A DNA stretch of 64,000 bases from Natronorubrum bangense (GTDB taxonomy: Archaea > Halobacteriota > Halobacteria > Halobacteriales > Natrialbaceae): contig NZ_CP031305.1 in NCBI RefSeq assembly GCF_004799645.1, positions 124,001 to 188,000 on the forward strand, in the 5' to 3' direction. Shown here piece after piece: positions 9,794 to 19,353 of this stretch (positions within the stretch are counted from its first letter, which is position 1; each line of letters opens with the position of its first letter). A program made the position numbers and the translations under genes. The notes beneath the pieces are model-generated. The model was given only the letters and a program-made list of their open reading frames with translations, did not search any database and was not told where the DNA came from.

Positions 9794-10111
9794 TCAGTGA
9801 TCGATCCCGGGTCGCTGAAACGTGGTCTCGGCTGCCGTCGACTCCGCGAGTGCTGACTCGAGTTCCGGTGCCGAAAGAACGTCGTTGCGATCGGGTTCGT
9901 CCGGCCGTCTGAAATAGTACGTGTCGGCACAGCCGGCGACCATCTCGGTAAGCGACTGTTCTTCGTCGTGGACGACCGAGACGAGATCTCCCGTAACTGC
10001 GATCAACACTGCATCGGCTGGCTTCCGCAAGGCCGTTCGAAGCTCGTCAGCGGTACAGTCGTTGGGCAACTCGAGGTATACGCCGTCGACAGTCGCCCAT
10101 CGTGTCTCCAT
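9794..10111 (-). CDS. Haloarchaeal hypothetical protein, 105 aa
   Basis: Small acidic soluble protein starting [16 protein letters not shown], with a compact alpha/beta-looking core ([20 protein letters not shown]) and a segment [12 protein letters not shown]. No metal motif or membrane helix is seen. It begins at ATG 10109-10111 and stands alone between tRNA-Glu and a DUF309 gene. I do not recognise its family. Acidic, codon-biased composition and a clean start argue that it is a real gene. Confidence 0.6.
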   Translation of the reverse strand: METRWATVDGVYLELPNDCTADELRTALRKPADAVLIAVTGDLVSVVHDEEQSLTEMVAGCADTYYFRRPDEPDRNDVLSAPELESALAESTAAETTFQRPGIDH

Positions 10112-10361
10112 ACACCTCCGTTGGGGGCGTCCACTCTATACAGTTGGGCTCGCAGCTTCAGGCCACATTCTACTCGAGGGCGGTGGCCACACACTGTTGC
10201 TTGCAGTTTGGCCACCCGTTGATATGCGCATCGGGTTGCTTTCTGCAGTGTTGACATCGCCAGCCGCATCGAACGTCGGTCCAAAACCGAATAGATCGGA
10301 TCACCCCACTGCTGTCAGCTGGTGCCGATGGAATTACCCGCTGGCTCGCCCAACACTGCCT

Positions 10362-10853
10362 ATGGACGATCACACGCGTGATCCCACCGTCTCGCCACCA
10401 GCTGGATCCGAGACGCCGACGGGCTGGCTCGTTGCCGACGACCGCTGGGAACACGGGACGCTTCGGCGGGCGGTGGTTCACGGCGTTCGTCTCTACAACT
10501 CCGGCGCGTTCCACGAATCGCATGACTGCTTCGAGTTAGAATGGTACAATTACGGGCGTGGAACCACCGAAAGCGCGTTCGCCCACGGAATGGTCCAAGT
10601 CGCAGCGGGCGCGTACAAGCACGTTGATTTCGAGAACGACGACGGAATGCGGAGCCTCTTCGAGACGGCACTCCAGTATCTTCACGGCGTTCCGCGGGAT
10701 TACTACGGCGTTGATCTGCTCGAGGTCCGAACCACGCTGACGAACGCCATCGATGATCCAGACCTGATCGACGACTGGCAGATCCCACTCGATGGCGAGC
10801 GACCGACTGCTCGAGCAGTCGATTTCGAGTATGTTGAGACACTCGAGGAGTGA
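10362..10853 (+). CDS. DUF309 family protein
   Basis: A 163-aa protein whose core [22 protein letters not shown] followed by a long second helix pair ([19 protein letters not shown]) is the DUF309 signature (HExHExxE-like helices, here [16 protein letters not shown]). I used ATG 10362 because the N-terminus [10 protein letters not shown] is the first haloarchaeal-looking acidic stretch and a more upstream start would add a Cys/His-poor, arginine-rich artefact. Function of DUF309 is unknown; the conserved His/Glu pattern hints at metal binding. The preceding 250 nt (10112-10361) contain no gene. Confidence 0.8.
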   Translation: MDDHTRDPTVSPPAGSETPTGWLVADDRWEHGTLRRAVVHGVRLYNSGAFHESHDCFELEWYNYGRGTTESAFAHGMVQVAAGAYKHVDFENDDGMRSLFETALQYLHGVPRDYYGVDLLEVRTTLTNAIDDPDLIDDWQIPLDGERPTARAVDFEYVETLEE

Positions 10854-10994
10854 CCGTTCGGCCTCGGTCGACGTGCTGGCGAGCGGGGCAGTGTCAGACG
10901 GGATCATGGTCTGTGCTATCATGGCTATTTTCCGAACCCTCTGTATTGGTGAGAGACCGAATCGCCTTTGGAGTCAGAGCCCATCTATCCGGTG

Positions 10995-11792
10995 ATGAGA
11001 GTTGCACAGCTCGGGTCGGGAACGCCGGAACTCGCAGTCGTTGCAGGCATCCATGGCGATGAACCCTGTGGCGTCCGGGCCGTCGAGCGATTGCTCGACG
11101 AACGCCCGACCGTCGAACGGCCCGTCAAGCTCATTGTCGCCAACGAGGCGGCCCTCGAGCGACGCGTGCGGTTCGTCGACGAGGACCTGAATCGAACGTT
11201 CCCCGGCCATCCGAACGCGAAAACGCATGAAGCTCAGCTCGCCCATCGACTCGTCGAAGAACTCGAGGGCTGTCTCACGTTCTCGATGCATTCGACACAG
11301 AGTCATGCAGACCCCTTTGCGATCGTCAACGGCGTGAGCGAGACCGCAAAAGAGCTGGTGCCACAGCTGCCGGTGGCAGCGATGGTCGAAACCAGTCAGT
11401 TCGCAGAGGGGCGGCTCTTCTCGAAGATCAACACGATCGAAGTCGAGTGTGGGCTGCAAGGGTCGGAGACAGCCGCCCAGAACGCTGACCGGCTGACGCG
11501 AACGTTCCTGACGGCCGTTGGAGCGTTGCCCGGCGATACGGTGTGTCGCGAGCTGCCTGTCTACCAGTTGACCGATGTTATCAACAAACAGCAGGCAGAC
11601 ACCTACGAGGTCTTCGTCGATAACTTCACTCGAGTCGACGCTGGTGACCCGTTTGCAGCTGCCGACGGCGATACACAGGTCGCCAATGAGCCGTTCTATC
11701 CGGTTCTCATGTCCCCGAACGGCTACCGCGACGTCTTTGGCTATGCGGCTGACAAACTCGATATCTTGACGACGCCGCCAGCCGCGGACTGA
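10995..11792 (+). CDS. Succinylglutamate desuccinylase/aspartoacylase-family zinc hydrolase
   Basis: M14-like zinc deacylase, 265 aa. Zn ligands are visible in GIHGDEPCGVRA (His, Glu) and in the third ligand FSMHSTQS; the Arg-containing substrate segment FVDEDLNRTFPG is the typical NxxR-type motif. I chose ATG 10995 (MRVAQLGSG); an in-frame TTG 27 nt upstream would add nine residues without homology. It stands between DUF309 and the YeeE genes, all on the plus strand but with gaps over 90 nt. Likely cleaves an N-acyl amino acid or similar amide; the exact substrate is unknown. Confidence 0.85.
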   Translation: MRVAQLGSGTPELAVVAGIHGDEPCGVRAVERLLDERPTVERPVKLIVANEAALERRVRFVDEDLNRTFPGHPNAKTHEAQLAHRLVEELEGCLTFSMHSTQSHADPFAIVNGVSETAKELVPQLPVAAMVETSQFAEGRLFSKINTIEVECGLQGSETAAQNADRLTRTFLTAVGALPGDTVCRELPVYQLTDVINKQQADTYEVFVDNFTRVDAGDPFAAADGDTQVANEPFYPVLMSPNGYRDVFGYAADKLDILTTPPAAD

Positions 11793-11885
11793 GACTGGCA
11801 GCCGAGGGGTGTTCGGCTGTCATAGATGGGCACAATTTTCCCCGCGTGGGGAGCTTTGATACGCTGCCGTCCCCTTCCGCTGCGT

Positions 11886-12374
11886 ATGACTGCAACGTTT
11901 CTTGTCGCTATGCTGGCAGAACTGTTCCCAAACGGGATCAGTCACTACGCCATCGGTGGCCTGTTCGTCGGTCTCGGGGTTGCCGTAATCTATCTCGGGA
12001 CCGGCATCACCGCCGGCGCGAGCACGTTCCTCGAGTCGACACTCTCGTACGCCTCGACTCTCTCGCGATTCCAGCAGTATCGTCCCTCGCGTGACTGGCG
12101 TGTCGTGTTCACACTGGGAATCGTCGCCGGTGCAGCAGTCTACGCGCTCGCCTTTCAGGACGGGATCTGGACGACTGACGTCCAGTGGTGGCGGCTCCTG
12201 CTCGGTGGCATCCTCGTCGGAATCGGAACTCGTGTCGGGAAAGGCTGTACCTCGGGTCACGGCGTCTGTGGCGTCGGCTCAGTCTCGGGGACGTCGTTCG
12301 TCGGCGTCGCGACGTTCCTGCTCGTCGCGATCGGTGTGGCACAGCTGGTACAGGCTGCGGGGGTGAGCCCATGA
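11886..12374 (+). CDS. YeeE/YedE-family transporter, first half
   Basis: A 162-aa membrane protein with about four to five helices, belonging to the YeeE/YedE family that moves thiosulfate or other sulfur compounds. The family signature is clear: RVGKGCTSGHGVCGVGSVS with the two conserved Cys residues. ATG 11886 (MTATFLVAMLAEL) is preferred over an upstream in-frame ATG at 11826 that would add an unconserved 20 residues. Its end overlaps the start of the second half gene (ATG 12371, ATGA-type overlap), so the two subunits are translationally coupled. Confidence 0.88.
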   Translation: MTATFLVAMLAELFPNGISHYAIGGLFVGLGVAVIYLGTGITAGASTFLESTLSYASTLSRFQQYRPSRDWRVVFTLGIVAGAAVYALAFQDGIWTTDVQWWRLLLGGILVGIGTRVGKGCTSGHGVCGVGSVSGTSFVGVATFLLVAIGVAQLVQAAGVSP

Positions 12375-12837
12375 GCGCCGACCACGAACAACATCCGTTG
12401 TTCATGCCACTAATCTTCGTCGGCGGCCTGCTCTTTGGCTTCGGCCTTGGCTTTAGCCACATGGCCCAGCCCGAGGTCGTCCTGAGCTTCCTGCAGTTCG
12501 AGGACTTCGGGCTGCTATTCGTGATGTTCGGGGCCGCGATCGTGACCGGAATCACCTTTTTCGGCATCAAGCAGCTACGCACGACGGCTCCACTGACGGG
12601 AGATACATACACCCGACGGCTGAAGAGCCTCGACAAGAACGTCGTCATCGGCGGCGGCATCTTCGGCGTTGGCTGGGGGCTCTCGGGGATCTGTCCCGGC
12701 GCTGCCTACGCCAGCCTCGGAATCGGCAACTACGCCATCCTCTGGGGATCCTCGGGATGTTCATCGGCGCGTACGTCCAGGGTTTCTGGCGCTCGACACG
12801 CGCCGAACAGCAATCTCCCGCTGCAACTGCGGACTGA
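12371..12837 (+). pseudogene. YeeE/YedE-family transporter, second half, frameshifted near its end
   Basis: Partner of the preceding gene: MSADHEQHPLFMPLIFVGG, several helices, and the second Cys signature GLSGICPGAAYASLGIG. After NYAILWG (about 12752) the frame turns into Ser/Arg-rich sequence, whereas shifting back by one base gives ILGMFIGAYVQGFWRS and a stop at 12835-12837, the expected last helix and tail. One base is missing in the G-rich stretch at about 12748-12752. Restored length would be about 155 aa. Whether it is a true mutation or an undercalled G run cannot be decided from one sequence. Confidence 0.8.
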
Positions 12838-12897
12838 CCGCCGAACGGTCTCGAGCACGCCGAAGCACACTCCTGTTGTCGTCCCGTTCAATCAGCT

Positions 12898-14223
12898 ATG
12901 GGCTCTCCGACACGGCGACACATCCTCGCGGCGGCCGGCAGTTCGATCGCCCTCGCTGGCTGTTTGACAGGCTCCGGCGCAGACGTCCAGGAGCTTACAA
13001 CACCCGAGGCGACCCCCGACGACGACTGGACTGAACCCGAGTGGCGACCAGCTGACGGCACACCATCCGAAGATGACGTGACCGCGACGACAGTAGTCGC
13101 CGGCCTCGAGGTCCCCTGGGATCTCGTCTTCGCCGCGGACGATGCGTTCCTCACCGAGCGCACTGGCGGTGTCCGTCGATTCGATGCGACCGCACTGGCG
13201 ACGGACGCCGACCTGTCTCCCGACGACGGCGAACTGCTCCTCGAGGCTGACGCCTTGCCGGATCGGGCGGCCCCTGGCGAGGGTGGCACGCTTGGTGTTG
13301 CGATCCATCCGGAGTACCCGGACCGGGCCGAACTGTTCGTCTACTACACGGTCGATGACGGCGCGGTCGGGAACCGGGTCGTCAGCTACGACCTCGAGTC
13401 AGAGACACTCGAGACAGTCCTCGATGGAATCCCAGGAGCGACGACACACAACGGTGGTCGGATCACGTTCGGCCCCGAGGAATATCTCTGGGTGCTGACC
13501 GGCGACGCCGAGGAGCCCGCGCTCACGCAGGATCCCGGCGCCCGTGCGGGTGCAGTGCTCCGTCTCACGCCGGATGGTGAGCCAGCCCCTGAGAACCCAG
13601 ACTGGGGTGCAGACGGCGACCAACGAACCTACACGCTGGGCCATCGCAACCCACAGGGGATCGCCTTCACTCCACAGGGAACACCCATGGTGGCCGAACA
13701 CGGTCCAGCGGCTCGAGACGAGGTGTCGATCCTCCGGCCGGGCGGCAACTACGGCTGGGATCTCGTCCGCGGCGGCCCGGACGACCCGGAGTACGGTAGC
13801 TACGACGAGTACGACGATGCCACGCCACCAGTCGTCAACACCGGCCCCGAGACGACGTGGGCACCCTCCGGAATGGCCTTCTATGATGGTGAGTCGATCA
13901 CGCCGTGGGAAAATCGCATGTTCGTCTGCGGGCTCGCGTCAAACGCGCTGTATGCCGTGTCACTCCACCCCGAAAACGGGGGGCTCGAGGATGGGGCAGA
14001 GTCGGAAGACGGGACTGGCGTTCAAAACGACGCGACGTGGCTCGACGATCGATTCACCGCAACGATTCACACGCTGTTCGAGGGCGAATACGGCCGCCTC
14101 CGGCATATCGAACGCGGTCCCGACGGCTCGCTGTATCTGCTCACCTCGAACCGAGACGGTCGGGCAAGCGGCGCGTTTCCAGCGGCAGACGACGACCGAA
14201 TCGTGAGACTCGATCCCGCGTAG
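12898..14223 (+). CDS. PQQ-dependent sugar dehydrogenase-like (glucose/sorbosone dehydrogenase) lipoprotein
   Basis: Beta-propeller soluble aldose dehydrogenase family, 441 aa. The N-terminus is a Tat lipoprotein signal: a twin Arg (TRRHILAAAG) followed by lipobox LAGC with Cys at about residue 22, so the protein is anchored outside the membrane. Family motifs: EVPWDLVFA-like segment VPWDLVFAAD, TERTGGVRRFD, HPEYPD, GHRNPQGIAF, EHGPAARDEVSIL and GGNYGWDLVRGG. Oxidises sugars or sugar alcohols with a quinone cofactor in the characterised relatives; whether this strain makes PQQ cannot be seen here. It is monocistronic, 60 nt after the YeeE region. Confidence 0.9.
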   Translation: MGSPTRRHILAAAGSSIALAGCLTGSGADVQELTTPEATPDDDWTEPEWRPADGTPSEDDVTATTVVAGLEVPWDLVFAADDAFLTERTGGVRRFDATALATDADLSPDDGELLLEADALPDRAAPGEGGTLGVAIHPEYPDRAELFVYYTVDDGAVGNRVVSYDLESETLETVLDGIPGATTHNGGRITFGPEEYLWVLTGDAEEPALTQDPGARAGAVLRLTPDGEPAPENPDWGADGDQRTYTLGHRNPQGIAFTPQGTPMVAEHGPAARDEVSILRPGGNYGWDLVRGGPDDPEYGSYDEYDDATPPVVNTGPETTWAPSGMAFYDGESITPWENRMFVCGLASNALYAVSLHPENGGLEDGAESEDGTGVQNDATWLDDRFTATIHTLFEGEYGRLRHIERGPDGSLYLLTSNRDGRASGAFPAADDDRIVRLDPA

Positions 14224-14378
14224 TTCTGTGCCACGGATCGATTCGGGATCTCAATCTCTGAACGGTAGGATCTGGCAGTGGCGGTGAGACACTACAAAAC
14301 GGTTCTAGAGGCGTCATCGCCCGAAAAGCGCCTCATCAGAAACTGAATGACGTAAGGCCTATCCCCCTTCGCCGACAT

Positions 14379-14732
14379 ATGATGGATATGGACTTCCCAC
14401 CGAACCAGGGTCTCGATCAGGACGAAGTCAACGAACAGGTCGAGGAACTACTCGAGGAAAACGAGATCGTCCTCTTCATGAAGGGGACCGAGCTGATGCC
14501 CCAGTGTGGGTACTCTCGCAAGGCGATCGGGCTCATCAGCCAGTATCGTGACGACTATGAGTGTGTCGACGTCCTCGACTCACTCGGCGAGTACCGCAAC
14601 GCACTCGAGTCCCACAGCGGCTGGGAGACGATTCCACAGACGTTCGTCAACGGCGAGTTTGTCGGTGGCTCGGACATCCTCGAGGAGCTAGACGAACGCG
14701 ACGAGCTGGCCGAGACGCTCAACGCTGAGTAA
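14379..14732 (+). CDS. Monothiol glutaredoxin-like protein (CGYS)
   Basis: A 117-aa Grx4/GrxD-type protein: MKGTELMPQCGYSRKA places the single active Cys at residue 43 in CGYS, a variant of the CGFS motif of monothiol glutaredoxins that carry and transfer Fe-S clusters. The C-terminal GSH-binding signatures TIPQTFVNGEFVGGSDIL are intact. Haloarchaea use gamma-glutamylcysteine instead of glutathione, so the ligand probably differs. It starts at ATG 14379 and stands alone. Confidence 0.93.
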   Translation: MMDMDFPPNQGLDQDEVNEQVEELLEENEIVLFMKGTELMPQCGYSRKAIGLISQYRDDYECVDVLDSLGEYRNALESHSGWETIPQTFVNGEFVGGSDILEELDERDELAETLNAE

Positions 14733-14849
14733 GCCGCCCGCTCGAGGAGATATTCATCCGATTGAATTCCCCTCGTATTCAATAGCAGGTCATATAAGTC
14801 ACGCGCTCGTACTAGGAACCCAGCGACTGTCGCCGCACACCTTCCCACT

Positions 14850-15431
14850 ATGTCAACAGAGGAATCCAGACACGTATATCGGCTGCACTCAACCCTTGAA
14901 CTGCCCCTCGAAGACCTTCGCACGCACATCGACGAGGCGACGTTTCCGGATGGCGTCACCGACGTAGAGATAACGCGGCGAAACAACACACTCATCCTCA
15001 AAGCCGTCGCCGAGGACGAGACGGTCAGCAAGTACACGCCGACGGCCCAACTCAAAGCCAGCATCACCGAAAACCGGGTCTACGAGGAAGACCCCGACGA
15101 GCGACGGAGTTCGTTCCGCTGGGACGAAGACGAAGAAGACGAGATCGAATCCGAACTCGTCGAGTTCGCGGCGTTTAAAGGCGACCGCGAAACCGTCCTC
15201 CAGAACTCGTTGCTCCAGTACCAGATGTTCCTCGTACTCTGTGGCATCGCCGAAGCCGCCGAAAAAGGAACGTTGACCGCAATCTCGGAACGCGACGGCG
15301 ACCTCGAGGCAACCCGGATCGTCGAAGGCGAGCCGCGACCGGCTGATATCGAAGTCGTCGAAGGGCCTCGAGACCGCAACTCCGGCCAGGGTGGTGTTAA
15401 CTGGCGGGACAACAAGTTCATTAGCGACTGA
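14850..15431 (+). CDS. Haloarchaeal conserved hypothetical (DUF7110-like)
   Basis: A 193-aa very acidic soluble protein. Visible features: N-terminal HVYRLHSTLELPLEDLRTHI and TRRNNTLILKAV, then KYTPTAQLKASITENRVY and an acidic linker (DEDEEDEIESE), then FAAFKGDRETVLQNSLLQYQMFLVLC. I recall similar sequences in many haloarchaea, annotated as DUF7110; no function is known. ATG 14850 follows a TATA-like stretch about 50 nt upstream. Confidence 0.7.
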   Translation: MSTEESRHVYRLHSTLELPLEDLRTHIDEATFPDGVTDVEITRRNNTLILKAVAEDETVSKYTPTAQLKASITENRVYEEDPDERRSSFRWDEDEEDEIESELVEFAAFKGDRETVLQNSLLQYQMFLVLCGIAEAAEKGTLTAISERDGDLEATRIVEGEPRPADIEVVEGPRDRNSGQGGVNWRDNKFISD

Positions 15432-15606
15432 CGGAACCACCGATTTTCACACCGAGTTGCCACAAAGAGAGTGGCAACTCACACGATCTCCCCGATTGGC
15501 GCCATAGATCGCCCGTCACCGACAGTGGGCTCGTGACGGCCGGTATTCTGCAGTTTTGCTCGCTTGAGGAGAACGGAACGAGAACGGAGCGTCGCTCGCC
15601 GAACGT

Positions 15607-15686
15607 GACAGTACTGTCGGCGGGTGCAACGACAGCTGGCTGCGTGTTGCATTGCTTGCAAGCCCAGTACACTTAGCTGTCGTTGC
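15607..15686. promoter_or_regulatory. Palindromes upstream of the BCCT gene
   Basis: The 375-nt gap 15432-15806 holds no gene, but it contains a perfect 12-bp palindrome GACAGTACTGTC (15607-15618) and a 12-bp inverted repeat GCAACGACAGCT / AGCTGTCGTTGC (15626-15637 and 15675-15686, 37-nt spacer). They lie 120-200 nt before the transporter start and could be an operator or an RNA hairpin. Confidence 0.45.
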
Positions 15687-15806
15687 CGTACCCCCAGGGA
15701 CTCGGGTTTCAGTCCCGACAATCACTCCGTTCAGACAGAGCACTGTGATGATCAGTCAGAGACATCCGCGGGTAGCTGTGATCAGTTACGTTCAACAGAG
15801 TACCCA

Positions 15807-17447
15807 ATGACTCAATCAGATCGCAGGGGTAGCGACGAAGGCTTCTTTGAGGAACTCGACACTGTTGTCTTCGGTGTCGGGTTCGCAATCGCCGTCGCCG
15901 CGGTGGTTGCATTCGTCGTTACACCAGAAGCGGCGACAGCGTATATGGATCGCGTGAACAGCGTTATTTGGACTGGGTTCGGCTGGTGGTACCTGATCGT
16001 GATGTTCTTTCTCGTCGCGTTCGTTATTTTCTTGATTTTTGGGCCCTGGGGCAATATCAAACTCGGCGAGGAGGATGAGGAACCGGAGTTCGCCTTCCCC
16101 TCGTACTTTGCGATGTTGTATTCAGCGGGAATCGCCGCTGGAATCGTCTTCTGAGGACCGGCAGAAGCCGTTTCACACTACGACGATGTCTCACCCTTTG
16201 TCGGTGCACAGTCACAGTCCTCGGAGGCGGCCGTCAGTGCGATCCAGTACACGTTCTTTCACTGGGGTGTTTCTGCGTGGACAGCGTCCGTCGTCGTCGC
16301 CCTCCCGATTGCCTACTGTGCGTATCGCTACGATGCGCCGATGCGTATCTCGACGGTACTCGCACCGTGGATCGGTATCGACAATCTCGACAGTCCGATC
16401 GCCAAAACTGTCGACATTCTGGCGGTGTTCGCGACGATTGGCGGGGTTGCGACGACACTGGGGTTAGTCGGCAGTCAGTTTCTGGTTGGTCTCGGGTGGA
16501 CGATGGGCATCTCGGTCGGTGACCTGGGGACGGTCCTCATTATTACCGGCATGACTGTCGCGTTCACAGCATCGGTCGCACTCGGAGTCGAGAAGGGCAT
16601 ACGCCGGATTTCCTACGTCAATCTGTCCCTGTTTGCGGCGTTGACACTCATCACCTTCCTGCTCGGGCCAACGAATTATATTACGGCGATCGGAACCGAA
16701 GCACTCGGAACCTACATCAGCCAGTTCATCCCGATGAGTTTCTACACTGGCACTGCTGAGACCGGAAGTGGCGGCGTCTCGGATTGGGTTGGCGACTGGA
16801 CGGTCTTTTATTGGGCCTAGTGGTTCTCCTGGACGCCGTTTGTTGGGCTGTTCATCGCGCGAATTTCACGCGGCCGCACTGCCCGTCAGGTGGCCGTAAC
16901 TGGTGTTCTGGCATCGACCGGCATTACGATTCCGTGGTTCGCAACGATGGGAGGGACAGCGATCTACCTGCAAAATGACGGGCAAGCTGATGTTCTCTCC
17001 GCGATCCAGACGCACAACGAAGCAGGTGCGGGGTATCCGCTCTTCGAGGCACTGCCATTCGGTTGGCTGTTGACGGCGCTGTTTCTCCTGCTCGTCCTCC
17101 TTTTTCTCATCACGTCTGCGGATTCGTCGACGCTCGCACTTGGGACGCTCACGACAGGCGGGACACAGCGCCCGTCGACGATCAACCGAGTTATCTGGGG
17201 CTTTCTCATCGGTGCACTTGCCTCGTTGTTGATCGTTACGGGCGGTGTCGACGCACTGCAGGCGGCAGCGATCATTACTGGCGGCCCCTTTTCGCTCATC
17301 ACGTTGGTCGCTGTCGCTTCAATGGCGCTCGCCTTTGGCACGCAACGATCGCTGTTCTTGCGAGATGAAGACGACGTCGAAGTGCCGAGTTCCAGTGCGG
17401 TCGCCTCCGATGGCCCCGAATCCGGTCCAGAAACCGACGACGACTGA
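15807..17447 (+). pseudogene. BCCT-family osmolyte (betaine/choline) transporter with two nonsense codons
   Basis: The frame from ATG 15807 encodes 546 residues with about twelve helices of the betaine/carnitine/choline transporter family, used for sodium-coupled uptake of compatible solutes. It is interrupted at codon 116 (TGA, 16152-16154, in GIVF-stop-GPAEA) and codon 338 (TAG, 16818-16820, in FYWA-stop-WFSW). Both positions are Trp or aromatic in relatives, and each is one G-to-A change from TGG. Between and after the stops the sequence is well conserved, for example SAIQYTFFHWGVSAW and FLITSADSSTLALG, with no frame change. The second stop hits the Trp-rich substrate-binding box of TM8. 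This looks like a recent pseudogene unless both stops are sequence errors or are read through. Confidence 0.88.
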
Positions 17448-17883
17448 CTCTCGTCGCGGTCGACACTGAACAGGAGACGACGTCCGATGCCGTTCAAAAG
17501 GGGGGTGGGGACGTCCCAGCGAGGCCGGGCAACCGATGGCACGAGTGTCGACACAGACCGCCAACGCGAGTGGGGGCAACTCGAGTGAGCGGGCGTGTCG
17601 GCCGGAAATCGCGGGGAGTACCGATCGAAGGGTGGATCACAACCTGTTTTTCCACCCGTCTGTTGGTACAGCCACGCTTTTAATAAATTGTTTGGTTCAA
17701 CTATTAAAACGGCCGAACTGCTACTGCAGACGTTGTTCAACAGCTCCCGTCACCGACCCGTGCTGGGACTCGAGAGCGGATCCGTTCCGCAAGCCGACAT
17801 CCAGACGCTTCTCCCACACGATTACGACGACTGTCGAACTATCGAACGACAATATCATATACCCTCGGCAATATTCAGTAGCT
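17448..17883 (+). promoter_or_regulatory. 436-nt gap with HMG-CoA synthase promoter and an AT inverted repeat
   Basis: No gene seen. AATATCATATACC at about 17851-17863 is a TATA-like box 22-33 nt before the ATG at 17884. Further upstream an 8-bp inverted repeat TTTTAATA / TATTAAAA (17678-17685 and 17702-17709) with a 16-nt spacer stands out in a GC-rich setting and could be a regulator site or a terminator-like structure. Confidence 0.5.
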
Positions 17884-19221
17884 ATGACAGCAGTCGGTAT
17901 CGACGCCATCGAGATCTGGACCGGGAATCTCAAACTCGACTTGCCGGGAACGTTCGCGCCCGAGAAGGGCGAGGACCCCGAAAAGTACACGAAAGGGCTC
18001 GGTCTCAACGCGAGTTCGTTCCCCGACAGCTACGAAGACATCGTCACGATGGGCGCAAACGCTGCCCACCGACTGATGGAGCGCAAGGGTCTCGAGCCCG
18101 ACGATATCGGCCGTATCGACGTCGCGACCGAGAGCGCCTTCGACAACTCGAAGCCGGTTTCGACGTACGTCGCTGGCTGCTTAGAGCAGGTGTACGACGG
18201 CGACTTCCACCACGCGAACAAAGGCGAACGGAAGTTCGCCTGTATCGCGGGCACACAGAGTCTCGACGACGCCTACAACTGGATCCGTGCGGGCCGAAAT
18301 CGTGGCCGCGGCGCGCTCGTGATCGCAACCGACACGGCGCTGTACGCCCGCGGTGACGCCGGCGAGGCGACCCAGGGTGCCGGTGCCGTCGCGATGTACA
18401 TCTCCGAAGATCCTGATCTCGTCGAACTCTCGACCGATCAGGGGTATGGGTCGGCTGACGAGACTGACTTCCTCAAACCAAACCAGCAGTTCCCTTCCGT
18501 CGACGGCAAACGCTCGGTACAGGTGTATCTCGCTCGCATGCGCGAAGCGCTCGAGGACTACGAGAGCGTCGCCGGCGACGTCCACCCCGACGACTTCGCG
18601 TTCGCGCCGTTCCACACCCCGTTCCCGGGAATGGTCCGAAAGGCGGCGATGCTCGCGTACCGACACGTCACGCGTGACACCGCGATCGAGGAGGAACTCG
18701 CCAAGGAAATCGGCCGCCAGCCCCGTGCCGAGGCGTTCGACGACAAAGAGTCGTTCCACGACGCCGTCCGCGAGTACATGGACGCGCTCAAAGAAACCGA
18801 TCGGTATCAGGAGTGGTACGCCGAGACCATCGACCCAACGCTGACGCTCTCTCGCGAGGTCGGCAACTGGTACACCGGCTCCGTCCACATCGCCCGTGTG
18901 AGCGCGATGAAGTACGCCCTCCAGAACGGCCAGGATCTTGCTGGCGAGACGATGCTCGTCGGCTCCTACGGTAGCGGTGCCCAGGCCGAGATCCACGCCG
19001 AAACCGTCCAAGACACCTGGGAAAAAGAGATCGAGGCGTTGAACGTCGACGCCCAGCTCGAAGCGCGCTATGACCTCTCTTGGGAGGACTACGAGGAGAT
19101 CCACGACGTCCACAACCACGACATGGACGTCGACGTCGAGGAGTTCACGACGCCCGAAGCGGAGTTCGTCTTCGACGGTTGGGGCCGAATGGGCGAACGG
19201 AAGTACCGGTACGTCGAATAA
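17884..19221 (+). CDS. hmgB: Hydroxymethylglutaryl-CoA synthase
   Basis: Condenses acetyl-CoA with acetoacetyl-CoA to HMG-CoA, the entry to the mevalonate pathway that feeds archaeal isoprenoid lipids and carotenoids. The 445-aa protein has the catalytic Glu in ATESAFDNSKP (E83), the acylated Cys in KFACIAGTQS (C120), and the catalytic His region FHTPFPGMVRK. A continuous frame runs further upstream (from 17536), but its extension is non-coding in character and the TATA-like box lies just before ATG 17884. The gene is monocistronic. Confidence 0.95.
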   Translation: MTAVGIDAIEIWTGNLKLDLPGTFAPEKGEDPEKYTKGLGLNASSFPDSYEDIVTMGANAAHRLMERKGLEPDDIGRIDVATESAFDNSKPVSTYVAGCLEQVYDGDFHHANKGERKFACIAGTQSLDDAYNWIRAGRNRGRGALVIATDTALYARGDAGEATQGAGAVAMYISEDPDLVELSTDQGYGSADETDFLKPNQQFPSVDGKRSVQVYLARMREALEDYESVAGDVHPDDFAFAPFHTPFPGMVRKAAMLAYRHVTRDTAIEEELAKEIGRQPRAEAFDDKESFHDAVREYMDALKETDRYQEWYAETIDPTLTLSREVGNWYTGSVHIARVSAMKYALQNGQDLAGETMLVGSYGSGAQAEIHAETVQDTWEKEIEALNVDAQLEARYDLSWEDYEEIHDVHNHDMDVDVEEFTTPEAEFVFDGWGRMGERKYRYVE

Positions 19222-19353
19222 CGACGGCGACACACACGCGATTCGAGATCCGGCTCTTTTCGACGCGGATGCGGCTATCGTGCCGAGGCGAAACCGATTA
19301 CCTCCTCGAGTTGCTAGTTTGAACAACGACACGCGTTCGATACACGACTACGT

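Noticed and set aside
15807..17447. Recoding of TGA/TAG as amino acids
   Set aside because: No suppressor or pyrrolysine/selenocysteine machinery is seen in the window, and both stops lie at Trp/aromatic positions, so nonsense mutation is simpler; not fully excluded.
17536..17883. Upstream extension of the HMG-CoA synthase frame
   Set aside because: Not conserved in character, and a TATA-like box lies directly before ATG 17884.
18181..19332. 383-aa minus-strand frame opposite HMG-CoA synthase
   Set aside because: Val/Arg/Asp-rich antisense shadow with no family signal.
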